From NCBI RefSeq assembly GCF_006542665.1, contig NZ_AP019735.1:992001-1056000 (forward strand): 64,000 nucleotides of DNA, in the 5' to 3' direction. How positions within the stretch are numbered: the first letter of the stretch is position 1; each line of letters starts with the position of its first letter. Under the pieces are notes generated by a model that ran no database searches, was not told the DNA's origin, and worked only from the letters and a program-made list of their open reading frames with translations. Below, piece after piece: positions 54,547 to 62,987 of this stretch. The translations under genes and the position numbers were made by a program. The DNA comes from Alistipes communis. Its GTDB lineage: Bacteria > Bacteroidota > Bacteroidia > Bacteroidales > Rikenellaceae.

Positions 54547-57138
54547 ATGGAGGGGGGGGGCATTTTGAGTGCTGCGGCACTGTTCCTGCTGGGAACGCTC
54601 CAAGCGCTGCACGCGCAGAAGAACCCGTTTTTGGAGCAAATCCGTAATTTTCCGCAGGAGAAGATCCACGTGACGACCGACCGCGACGCCTATATCGCAG
54701 GCGACACGGTGTGGCTGCGTGCGCACTGCGTCGACGCCGCGACGCTCGAACCGCTCACGGCGAGCCGCTACGTCTACGTGGAGCTTCGCACGACGGACAA
54801 CCTGCTCGTGCGCCGCATCAAGATTCTGCAACGCGGCGGCGTCTATGCCGGCTACCTGCCCCTGCCCGCGACGCTCGCGCAGGACGAATACGTGCTGTGC
54901 GCCTACACGCTCTACATGCGCAACCTCGGCGGCGACTATCTCTTCTCGAAACCCCTTTCGGTCAATCCCTACCGACAACCCGAAAAACGACGGCGCCGCA
55001 CGGCGGCGGGCCCCTTCGACGTGGCCTTCTTCCCCGAAGGCGGCTACCTCATCGACGGACAGCCCTGTCGCGTGGGGTTCAAGGCCCTGGGCAAGGACGG
55101 ACTTTCGCGGCAGGTGACGGGAACCGTGCGCGACGACCGTGGCCGCACCGTCGCACGTTTCGCCTCGCGCCACGCCGGCATGGGGTCGTTCGAGTTCACG
55201 CCGCGGCCCGGCCGGCGCTACACGGCCGAATGCGTCCAGACATCGGGCGGCAAGGCGCGGCGCTTCGATCTGCCCGAGGCCAACGACTTCACCTTCGTCC
55301 TGCGCGTCGAGCCCAACGACACCTCCTTCGTCGTATCCGTCCGTTCGGCTAAAAAGTGGCGGCCGCAGGGATTGAAGCTCCTCGTCCACCGCTGCGGCAC
55401 GCAGTGCTACTACAAGGAGTGGAACCCGCAGCACGCATCGCTCACCTTCCTGCGCGACGAACTGCCGGGCGGCCTCTACCAGATCCTGCTGCTCAGCCCC
55501 ACGGGCGAAGCCTACTCCGAGCGGCTGGTCTTCAACCGCCGCGACGAAGAGGCCGAGGTGACGATGCGGCAGGAGGGCACGTTGCGGCAGCGTTCGAAGG
55601 TAACGCTGCATTTCGAGGTGCGCGACACCAAACGCCGACCCGCACAGGGCGACTTCGCCGTCGCCGTCACCGACCGCAAGGCGGCGGCTCCCGTAGCGAC
55701 AGCGGGCATCTACTCCACGCTGATGCTCTCCTCCGAGCTGCGCGGTGTGATCGAAGACCCCGACTGGTACTTCGCGCCCGACAACGCGCAGGGCGACGAA
55801 GGGCTCGACGAACTGCTGCTTACGCAGGGCTGGCGCAGGTACGACGTGCCGAAGCTCCTGCGCGACGAATACAAGGAGCCCTATTACCCGATGGAGGCGG
55901 GACAGGAGATCGCGGGACGCATCGAGCGCACGGCCATGTTCTCCAAAAAGAAGAAGCTCGACCGCTACACGATGCGGCTGCTGGTACCCCGGAGCGGCTA
56001 CGCCACCTCGGCTCCCATCGCCGAGGACGGGTCGTTCGCACTCAACGGGTTCGACTTCCCCGACAGCACGACCTTCGTGCTGCGCCCCACCGTCCGAGGG
56101 CGGACGATCACCGACGCACGGATTCTCATCACGCCCGATTCGTTTCCCGAATACCGCACGCTGCCGCGCCTGCGGCAGCCCGATCCGACCTACGTGGCGC
56201 AGGCGCGAAGGTATATCGAGCAGCGCGGCACGGCAGACATGCGGAATATCGTTATCGACACCGTGGTCGTGACAGCAAAACCCTGGGACGACGACATCGA
56301 CGAAAACGCGCCGGAACACCGCCTGGCAGCACGGTCGTGGAACGCCGAGCAGATCAAGGAGGTCAGCGCAGGGACGATCCTCGACTTCATCGAGAAGATG
56401 CCCGGAATGCAGGTCATGGGACGAAGGGTACTATACCGTGGGCACAAACCGGCCTTTATGGTCGACGGTCGACTGGAGGAAACAATCAACATGTTAAGTA
56501 AAACAGAAGATGTAGTCGGAGAAAGTGCGAATTGGGGGTTCGGAAGAATGGATAAAAATGATAAGTTAACAATGAGTTATCAAGTTACACCAAGTTTCCA
56601 TCTTTGGAGTGATATGACAGGAAAAAACGATATGAATACCAGTTTCGAAAGGGAACGTGCGGGAGAAAAACGGGAGATCGAATATACAGAAGATTTGGAT
56701 AATGTCCCCGATTGTTTGTATTATCCAATCGAACAGGTAGCACGTATCGACCTGATCGACCGCAACCAGACGAGCTATTGGGGAACGAGTCTCAAAGGCG
56801 GCATCATAGCCATTACCATGAAAAAGGGAAAAGCGTTGGCCGAAGCGTATGCCGCTGCACCATCGCCGGACGTAAGCGTAGTGACACCATTGGGTTATCA
56901 AACCCCTGCGGAGTTTTACTCTCCGACATACGACACCGAAGAGAAATATAGAGCCAACACGCCCGACTATCGCACGACGCTTTACTGGAATCCTGTCGTC
57001 AAGCTCGATGACCTGGGGCAGGCCACCGTCGAGTTCTACACCTCCGATGCACCGACCGACTACGACATCTCTATCGAAGGCGTATCCCGAAGCGGCAAGA
57101 TTATCCGAAAGCAGCAGCGGTTCCCGCCGGCACCCTGA
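54547..57138 (+). CDS. MG2/TonB-plug-like surface protein with a G9 tract at its start
   Basis: An 863-residue exported protein of the Bacteroidetes group that begins with an alpha-2-macroglobulin MG2-like domain (EKIHVTTDRDAYIAGDTVWL, YVYVELRTTDNLLVRRIK) and ends with a plug-like region (ILDFIEKMPGMQVMGRRVLY, then AFMVDGRLEETINML, IEQVARIDLID). No beta barrel follows. The role is unknown; relatives lie near SusCD or protease loci. The frame starts MEGGGILSAAALFLLGTLQA. A better signal peptide start, ATG at 54537 with MIRYGGGG, lies one base out of frame across a run of nine G (54552-54560). Codons from about 56490 to 56720 are AT-richer than the rest. Confidence 0.75.
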   Translation: MEGGGILSAAALFLLGTLQALHAQKNPFLEQIRNFPQEKIHVTTDRDAYIAGDTVWLRAHCVDAATLEPLTASRYVYVELRTTDNLLVRRIKILQRGGVYAGYLPLPATLAQDEYVLCAYTLYMRNLGGDYLFSKPLSVNPYRQPEKRRRRTAAGPFDVAFFPEGGYLIDGQPCRVGFKALGKDGLSRQVTGTVRDDRGRTVARFASRHAGMGSFEFTPRPGRRYTAECVQTSGGKARRFDLPEANDFTFVLRVEPNDTSFVVSVRSAKKWRPQGLKLLVHRCGTQCYYKEWNPQHASLTFLRDELPGGLYQILLLSPTGEAYSERLVFNRRDEEAEVTMRQEGTLRQRSKVTLHFEVRDTKRRPAQGDFAVAVTDRKAAAPVATAGIYSTLMLSSELRGVIEDPDWYFAPDNAQGDEGLDELLLTQGWRRYDVPKLLRDEYKEPYYPMEAGQEIAGRIERTAMFSKKKKLDRYTMRLLVPRSGYATSAPIAEDGSFALNGFDFPDSTTFVLRPTVRGRTITDARILITPDSFPEYRTLPRLRQPDPTYVAQARRYIEQRGTADMRNIVIDTVVVTAKPWDDDIDENAPEHRLAARSWNAEQIKEVSAGTILDFIEKMPGMQVMGRRVLYRGHKPAFMVDGRLEETINMLSKTEDVVGESANWGFGRMDKNDKLTMSYQVTPSFHLWSDMTGKNDMNTSFERERAGEKREIEYTEDLDNVPDCLYYPIEQVARIDLIDRNQTSYWGTSLKGGIIAITMKKGKALAEAYAAAPSPDVSVVTPLGYQTPAEFYSPTYDTEEKYRANTPDYRTTLYWNPVVKLDDLGQATVEFYTSDAPTDYDISIEGVSRSGKIIRKQQRFPPAP
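54552..54560 (+). repeat. G9 homopolymer, candidate phase-variable switch
   Basis: Nine G within the first codons of the MG2-like gene. With G9 the ATG at 54537 reads to a stop at 54645-54647; with G8 it would read in frame into the signal peptide and whole protein. Confidence 0.6.
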
Positions 57139-57196
57139 AATCCGCCGGACTGCGGATCGGCCGACGCACGCACCGGTTCGACCGGATATAAAGAGG

Positions 57197-57230
57197 CATC
57201 CGGACATCGCGCGATGTCCGGATGCGTTTC
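57197..57230. terminator. Perfect-palindrome terminator between convergent genes
   Basis: A 14-bp perfect stem GCATCCGGACATCG (57197-57210) with CGATGTCCGGATGC (57213-57226), then GTTT. It separates the MG2-like gene from gdhA. Confidence 0.8.
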
Positions 57231-57319
57231 GTTCAGCCGTCATGTCGCCTGCCGACGGCCAACCGCCGAACGGCAGAAGGCATCTCCGCGGCCGCGGATT
57301 CCGCAGGCCGCGGCCGGTA

Positions 57320-58654
57320 TCAGAGCACGCCCTGCTCGACCATCGACTTGGCGACCTTCATGAAGCCGGCGATGTTGGCGCCCTTCATGTAGTTGATATA
57401 ACCCTCCTCGGTGCCGTATTCCAGGCAGGCGTGGTGGATCGACGACATGATGTGGTGCAGCCGCGCGTCGACCTCCTCGGCCGTCCAGTTGTATTTCATC
57501 GAGTTCTGGCTCATCTCCAATCCCGACGTGGCGACGCCGCCGGCGTTGACCGCCTTTCCCGGCCCGTAGGGAATCTTCGCCGCGATGAAGGCGTCGATCG
57601 CCTCGGGGCGGCAGCCCATGTTCGAGACCTCGGCCACGACCTTCACTCCGTTGGCGATCAGTTGCTCGGCATCCTCGCCGTCGAGCTCGTTCTGCGTGGC
57701 GCACGGCATGGCGATGTCGACCTTCCGCTCCCACGGCTTGCGCCCCGCGAAGAAGGTCGAGCCGGCGAACCTGTCGGCATAGGGGGCCACCACGTCGTTG
57801 TTCGACGCGCGCAGTTCGAGCATGTAGGCGATCTTCTCCTTGTCCAGTCCGGCCGGATCGTAGATGTAGCCGTCGGGGCCCGAGATCGTCACGACCTTCG
57901 CGCCCAGTTCGGTCGCCTTGGTCGCCACGCCCCACGCCACGTTGCCGAAGCCCGAGATGGCGATCACCTTCCCTTCGATCTCCATACCGGCCGTTTCGAG
58001 CATCTGGCGCAGGAAATAGACGGCGCCGAAGCCCGTCGCCTCGGGACGGATGAGCGAACCGCCGTAGGTCATCCCCTTGCCCGTGAGCACGCCCGTATTC
58101 TCGCGCGCCAGCTTGCGGTACATGCCGTAGAGGTAGCCGATCTCGCGGCCGCCCACGCCGATGTCACCGGCCGGAACGTCGGTCTCGGGGCCGATGTGGC
58201 GCCACAGTTCGACCATGAAGGCCTGGCAGAAGCGCATCACTTCGGCGTCGGACTTGCCCTTGGGGTTGAAGTCCGAACCGCCCTTCGCACCACCCATCGG
58301 GAGCGTCGTCAGCGCGTTCTTGAAGATCTGCTCGAAGCCGAGGAATTTCAGGATCGAGGGGTTGACCGAAGGGTGGAACCGCAGCCCGCCCTTGTAGGGG
58401 CCGATGGCGTTGTTGAACTGGAAGCGGTAACCGGTGTTGACCTGCACGCAACCCCTGTCGTCGACCCACACCACCTTGAAGGTGAAACTGCGGTCGGGTT
58501 CGACGATCCGCTCGGCGATCTTGTTCGCCTCGAATTCGGGATGCCGGTTGTAGGTCTCCTCGACGGTCGTCAGTACCTCGCGGACGGCCTGCAAATACTC
58601 GCTTTCACCCGGGTGCCTGCGCTCGAGTTCAGCCATAAGTTTGTTCACATCCAT
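57320..58654 (-). CDS. gdhA: NADP-type glutamate dehydrogenase
   Basis: A 444-residue hexameric enzyme that aminates 2-oxoglutarate with ammonia to glutamate. Motifs: GPYKGGLRFHPSVN, TLPMGGAKGGSDFNPKGKSD with the catalytic Lys, VPAGDIGVGGREIGYLYG, GGSLIRPEATGFG and the nucleotide-binding ISGFGNVAWG. Start at 58654 from homology to the usual N-terminus; the frame reaches 58717 but that would pass the predicted transcription start. Transcribed alone. Confidence 0.96.
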   Translation of the reverse strand: MDVNKLMAELERRHPGESEYLQAVREVLTTVEETYNRHPEFEANKIAERIVEPDRSFTFKVVWVDDRGCVQVNTGYRFQFNNAIGPYKGGLRFHPSVNPSILKFLGFEQIFKNALTTLPMGGAKGGSDFNPKGKSDAEVMRFCQAFMVELWRHIGPETDVPAGDIGVGGREIGYLYGMYRKLARENTGVLTGKGMTYGGSLIRPEATGFGAVYFLRQMLETAGMEIEGKVIAISGFGNVAWGVATKATELGAKVVTISGPDGYIYDPAGLDKEKIAYMLELRASNNDVVAPYADRFAGSTFFAGRKPWERKVDIAMPCATQNELDGEDAEQLIANGVKVVAEVSNMGCRPEAIDAFIAAKIPYGPGKAVNAGGVATSGLEMSQNSMKYNWTAEEVDARLHHIMSSIHHACLEYGTEEGYINYMKGANIAGFMKVAKSMVEQGVL

Positions 58655-58704
58655 AGTATCATCGTTATTTAGGATTGGTCGGCGAAAATCGTTTTCGATC
58701 ATTA

Positions 58705-58712
58705 CAAATATA
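58705..58712 (-). promoter_or_regulatory. Predicted -7 element of gdhA
   Basis: TATATTTG on the minus strand; transcription start near 58698 and a leader of about 44 bases. The -33 is unclear. Confidence 0.55.
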
Positions 58713-58753
58713 AACAAATTTCCGACGATATGTAACCGACAGAGCTATTATTT

Positions 58754-59416
58754 TTACGATTTATCGCCGGTTTCCGCCGAATCCGAATCGATAATCAGCT
58801 CCTCGGCCCGAATCTTGGGGACATAGTGGACGCCCTCCGAACGATAGTAACGCCGATCGCCGCCGGCGCCGATCTCGACCCGCTCGATCCGTTCGGCGCT
58901 CTTCCCGACGGCGAGGATCAGCAGCGGTTCGCAGGGCAGCCGCAGCCTCGTCCGAATCGCATCGCGGTCGAACGCGCCGATACAGAGCCCGTTGAGCCCG
59001 ATCTCGACGGCCCGGAGCAACATGCTCTGCACGGCGATGCCCAGATCGATGTCGACCCAGCGGTCTTCGGGCACCGTCGAACAGACGACGATGAAGGCGT
59101 TGGGTTCCGTGCCCGCCAGCGGCAGATGCAGTTCGGGCAGCGCACCGCCCATGCGGACGTGCGCCAGCACCCCGGGGGCCTCGTCCGCCAGCACGAGCCG
59201 GAAGCGCAATACCTGCTGGTTGCGCGCAGAAGGGATTTTCGTACAGACGGAGACGATGCTGCGGAGCTGGTCCGCCCGCACGACGAACCGGGCGTCGTAA
59301 CCGCGCACGCTGCGGTTCCTGGTCAGCAGCCGTTCCAGCGTCGCCGCCCGACGCGGTTGCGCCGCCGGCTGCGCCCGATAAGCCTCCATTCTTCGTTCGA
59401 GATAGTTGTCCGCCAT
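58754..59416 (-). CDS. Nitroreductase-family flavoprotein
   Basis: A 220-residue FMN-dependent oxidoreductase. RNRSVRGYDARFVVRADQL is the N-terminal FMN phosphate region, CTKIPSARNQQVLRFRLVLA the typical PSARNxQ segment, DLGIAVQSMLLRAVEIGLNG the dimer helix and LRLPCEPLLILAVGKS the end. The physiological substrate is unknown. The open frame extends to 61681 inside the next gene, but homology begins at MADNYLERRMEAYR. It lies 77 bases downstream of the PEP/pyruvate-binding gene and is probably co-transcribed. Confidence 0.88.
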   Translation of the reverse strand: MADNYLERRMEAYRAQPAAQPRRAATLERLLTRNRSVRGYDARFVVRADQLRSIVSVCTKIPSARNQQVLRFRLVLADEAPGVLAHVRMGGALPELHLPLAGTEPNAFIVVCSTVPEDRWVDIDLGIAVQSMLLRAVEIGLNGLCIGAFDRDAIRTRLRLPCEPLLILAVGKSAERIERVEIGAGGDRRYYRSEGVHYVPKIRAEELIIDSDSAETGDKS

Positions 59417-59493
59417 CGTTTTTTCTTCTTTCGTTTCGACCGTTCGATACATTTGCGGAGCCGTCCCGCAGGACGCCCGCCTCCGCGTCGCGT

Positions 59494-62490
59494 CTACTCC
59501 TCCCCGGCGGGAGGTTCGGTGCGCACGATCCCCTTGTTGGAGCGCCCGTCGATATAGACCCACAGCGGCGCGGGGAAGCTCACGCGCCGCAGATATTCGC
59601 CCTCCTCGGCCGCCGGCATCGCACCGAGCCGCTCCGCATCGAACCGCCCGTCGCCCATGAAGGGGTTGATCGTCAGATAACCCACGCCCAGCGAAGTGAC
59701 GTTCTGGAAAAAGTGCGTCCCCTGGCTCGGCTCGACGCGGAAGCGTTCCAATCCGCATTCGACGATCACGCGCGCCTCGGTGATCTGCTGCCACTTGACC
59801 GGAATGCCCAGAAAAGGATCGCTCGACCCCCACCGCCCCGGCCCGACGAGGATGTAACCGCGACCGGCTTCGCGCATCCGCGCGTTGAGCGCGTCGAGCT
59901 CGCCCGCGATCGCCTGCGTCGAGAGCGAGTCGAAACGTTCGGGCTTCACGTAGACGATGTCGCGGATGTCGCTCATATTTCCCACGCCCAGTGCGTTTCG
60001 GGCATAGATGAGCGCATCGTCGGTCGGCACGCGGCGCCAGTCGAGCGCGCGGTTGTCGTTGTTGTCGATGATCGGGCGGATCTGCAACAGATTGAAGATC
60101 CGCTGCTGCCCGTAGGGGACGTCCATGTTGACGGCGAACTCCACCTCGACCGGACAGCGCATCTCCTCGACGCCCAGGCGCAGGATGTCGCGCACGATGT
60201 CCGCCAGCGGAAAGGTGTTGTATTTGAGAATGGCGTTGAAGGTAATCACCTTGCGCCCCTCGTCCATCGGCGAGTCGGAGATGCGGTCGTTCTCGCGGTC
60301 CCACACCGAAGCCACGAAGCGCGTCTGGCGCATCGGAGCCACCTCGCGCAGCGTCAGCCGCCGGATGTTGACCGCATCGTCGGTCGACGTGCGGAACGCT
60401 TCGGGGCGCAGGTCGAGCGCCAGCACCTCGTTCTGCGTATCGCGCAGCGCCAGTTCGGGCGTGGAGGTTTGCAGCACCTTCTGCGGGTAGCGGGGCGAGA
60501 AACGCAGCGTGCGGCCGCCGTCGACGACCAGCTTGCCCAGTCCGAGGGCGATGTTGCAGACCCCCTCTTCGGGCGTCTCGTCGCCTATGGGGTAGTAGTT
60601 GATCGACCGAGCCACGCCCGAGAGCGTGGGGAAGAAGAGCCCGTCCTGCTCCGTGCCGCACACCTCCTGGATCACGACGGCCATCTTCTCCTCGGCGATC
60701 AGGTTCTGCGAAGACTGCACGTAGGCCTTCGACGCCGCGAAATAGGTCGATGCGTAGACGCTCTTGATCGCCTTCTGCAACAGACGCAGCTGGCGGTCTT
60801 CGTTCCCCTCCGTATAGGGAATCATATAGGTCGAATAGATGCCGGCGAAGGGCTGGTAGTGCGAATCTTCCAGCTTCGACGACGACCGCACCGCCAGCGG
60901 CCCGCTCACCGTGCGCACGTAGGCTTTCAGCGCCTCGCGCAGCTTGTAGGGAAGCGTCGAACTGACGAACTCCGAGAGAATCTCCTCGTCGGTCATCTCG
61001 GTGGTGAGCACGTATTCCAGCCCGTTGTTGCGGATGAAGGCGTCGAAATAGTCGGTCGCCACCACCACCGTGCGGGGAATCGTCACGCGGACGTTCTCGT
61101 ATTTGGCGTACTGGCTGTATTTCACCAGCATGCTGTTCATGAAGGCCAGCCCGCGCGCCTTGCCGCCGAGTGACCCCTCGCCGATACGCGCGAAAGCGAT
61201 GGCGTCGGAGTAGGTCGCGGGATCGAATTTGGCCACCACGCCCTGCCCCAGCAGCGTGCGGTAGTCGCGGATGAGCGTCACGAGCGCCGCGCGATGCTCT
61301 TCGGTCGTCCGGAAATGGCTCTTGTTGAGCTGGCGGATCGACGCGGCCAGCGGAAACAGTCCGCGCGAGTAGAGCCATTTCGAAAGGTTGTTCTGCGAGG
61401 TGTTGTACTCGAAGACGTCGTCGGGAACCGACGCGACGAGCCGCTGCATCTCGTGGAGATCCTTCGCCCGGCCGATCACACGCCCCGTCGAGAGGTCTTT
61501 GAAGAGAAAATCGCCGAAGGCGAACCGAGCGGCGATGAAGTCCGACAACTCCTGCAACAGCGTCTTCGAATTCTTGGCGATGAACCCTGCACCCAACTCG
61601 CGCGCCTGCGCGGCGAAGGCCGTCTGCGACGATTGCAGCAGCACCGGCATCAACGGGTTGTCGGCCCTCACCAGCCGGCACAGGTCGATGCCCGCGTCGA
61701 GCTTCTCGGTCGAAGGGGAGTCGCCCTTGTGCAGCACGAACCCCACGTCCGAGATGACGCCCAGCAGGTTCTTCTTATATCGCTCGTAGAGCGCCACGGC
61801 ATCGGCGTAATTGGTCGCCAGCAGGATCTTGGGACGGGCGCGCTTGCGCAGGATCTGCTGCTGTTCGTTGAAGGCGTCTTTCAGGAACTCGGTGTTCTGT
61901 TGCAGGATCAGCTTGTAGAGCGCCGGCAGATAGGTCGAATAGAAACGCACCGAATCCTCGACGAGCAGGATGGCCTGCACGCCCCCTGTGAGGATGTCCT
62001 CCTCGGCGTTCATCGCATCCTCGATGAGTTTGATGATGCCGATCACCAGATCGGTATTGCCGCTCCACGAGAAGATGTAGTCGATGCCCGAAGCGTCGCG
62101 CTCGTCGATACGGCGGTAGATGTCCTTCGAGAAACTGGTCAGCAACACGACAGGGATATGCCGGTGGCGCTCCTTGACGATCTTGGCGAAGTCGAACACG
62201 TCGGGTTCGCCCACGTTGTACATCGTGAGGATGAAGTCGAACCGATCGTCCTCGCGGAGCAGGTCGAGCGCCTCGGCCGTCGAGCTGACGCGCAGCAGCG
62301 CCGGCGGGTTGGACATGTTCAGGTCGATGTACTCCTGGTTGATCTGCTGCTCGATATGGCCGTCCTCTTCCAGAATGTACCCGTCGTAGCTGCAACATAC
62401 CAGCAGAATCTTGCGGATGCGGTGCTTCATGAACTCGTAGCCCGATGTCCGTTCGCCGTCCGTCGGCCCTGTCTCTGCGTTGTATTTCAT
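59494..62490 (-). CDS. PEP/pyruvate-binding-domain protein with receiver-like N-terminus
   Basis: A 998-residue cytoplasmic protein. Residues of about 20-150 form a receiver-like domain (KILLVCCSYDGYILEEDGHI, FDFILTMYNVGEPDVFDFAK) and about 165-330 a second (VQAILLVEDSVRFYSTYLPA, LLGVISDVGFVLHKG). From about 440 comes the ATP-grasp domain of PEP synthase/PPDK type (GSLGGKARGLAFMNSML, GPLAVRSSSKLEDSHYQPFA). The phospho-histidine and PEP-binding TIM-barrel domains of true PEP synthase are absent. Bacteroidetes have such proteins but their reaction is not established. The start at 62490 follows a good promoter by 86 bases; a later Met at residue 21 is possible. Confidence 0.8.
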   Translation of the reverse strand: MKYNAETGPTDGERTSGYEFMKHRIRKILLVCCSYDGYILEEDGHIEQQINQEYIDLNMSNPPALLRVSSTAEALDLLREDDRFDFILTMYNVGEPDVFDFAKIVKERHRHIPVVLLTSFSKDIYRRIDERDASGIDYIFSWSGNTDLVIGIIKLIEDAMNAEEDILTGGVQAILLVEDSVRFYSTYLPALYKLILQQNTEFLKDAFNEQQQILRKRARPKILLATNYADAVALYERYKKNLLGVISDVGFVLHKGDSPSTEKLDAGIDLCRLVRADNPLMPVLLQSSQTAFAAQARELGAGFIAKNSKTLLQELSDFIAARFAFGDFLFKDLSTGRVIGRAKDLHEMQRLVASVPDDVFEYNTSQNNLSKWLYSRGLFPLAASIRQLNKSHFRTTEEHRAALVTLIRDYRTLLGQGVVAKFDPATYSDAIAFARIGEGSLGGKARGLAFMNSMLVKYSQYAKYENVRVTIPRTVVVATDYFDAFIRNNGLEYVLTTEMTDEEILSEFVSSTLPYKLREALKAYVRTVSGPLAVRSSSKLEDSHYQPFAGIYSTYMIPYTEGNEDRQLRLLQKAIKSVYASTYFAASKAYVQSSQNLIAEEKMAVVIQEVCGTEQDGLFFPTLSGVARSINYYPIGDETPEEGVCNIALGLGKLVVDGGRTLRFSPRYPQKVLQTSTPELALRDTQNEVLALDLRPEAFRTSTDDAVNIRRLTLREVAPMRQTRFVASVWDRENDRISDSPMDEGRKVITFNAILKYNTFPLADIVRDILRLGVEEMRCPVEVEFAVNMDVPYGQQRIFNLLQIRPIIDNNDNRALDWRRVPTDDALIYARNALGVGNMSDIRDIVYVKPERFDSLSTQAIAGELDALNARMREAGRGYILVGPGRWGSSDPFLGIPVKWQQITEARVIVECGLERFRVEPSQGTHFFQNVTSLGVGYLTINPFMGDGRFDAERLGAMPAAEEGEYLRRVSFPAPLWVYIDGRSNKGIVRTEPPAGEE

Positions 62491-62582
62491 TCGTTCGTTC
62501 GTTTTTCGTGAAAAATCCGCCGTTCCCGCTCATGTTCGAATACCAGCGCATCTTTCGAATCCTAAAAGTCGGTAAGCCTCAA

Positions 62583-62613
62583 CAAATATAACGTTTTGTT
62601 TCGCATTCTCCAA
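62583..62613 (-). promoter_or_regulatory. Promoter of the PEP-binding/nitroreductase operon
   Basis: TTG (62611-62613), 20 bases, TATATTTG (62583-62590) on the minus strand: near-ideal spacing. The leader has three TTCG/CGAA tetramers just before the ATG. Confidence 0.75.
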
Positions 62614-62693
62614 GGAATTCCCGCCGCAGGGCTCGGGAATCGGACAATTTCCTCCGTGTCGCGTCCGGTCAGACCGCGGCTGAAACTCGCTTC

Positions 62694-62872
62694 GGGCCGG
62701 AGGCCTGCCCGAATGCACCGCGAAAAAAGCGGAAGTAGCGGCGACACCGGCGCGAGAGCCCGGAGCGATCGTGTGAACGACGGGCGTTCCCTCCTTCGTC
62801 CGATCCGTTCCCTCCTCCGGTGCAATGCGGAAGTTATGGTGCGCTCCGCGCAACGATGATTTATTCACTTTC
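62694..62872 (+). repeat. Mosaic intergenic repeat, copy 4
   Basis: The gap 62614-62930 holds no gene. Bases 62694-62775 match 4285-4366 on the same strand (a CGGGC/GCCCG hairpin, GCACCGCGAAAAAAGCGG, CGCGAGAGCCCGGAGCG), and 62820-62872 match 4211-4260 on the same strand (GCGCAACGATGATTTATT). A -7-like TATTTTTG follows at 62885-62892. Confidence 0.65.
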
Positions 62873-62933
62873 CAAACTTTTTCGTATTTTTGACTGCGCC
62901 GAAGCTACTTTCGCTCGGCAATCTTCGAATAAA

Positions 62934-62965
62934 TTTGACATTGCCCTCACTTATTCGTATCTTTG
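62934..62965 (+). promoter_or_regulatory. Promoter of the GNAT-like gene
   Basis: TTTG at 62934-62937, 20 bases, TATCTTTG at 62958-62965. The stretch leading into the -7 (CTCAC, one base, TATTCGTATCTTTG) is nearly the same as in the proximal dinB promoter. Confidence 0.8.
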
Positions 62966-62987
62966 TATGATATAAACTTCTTTCCCG

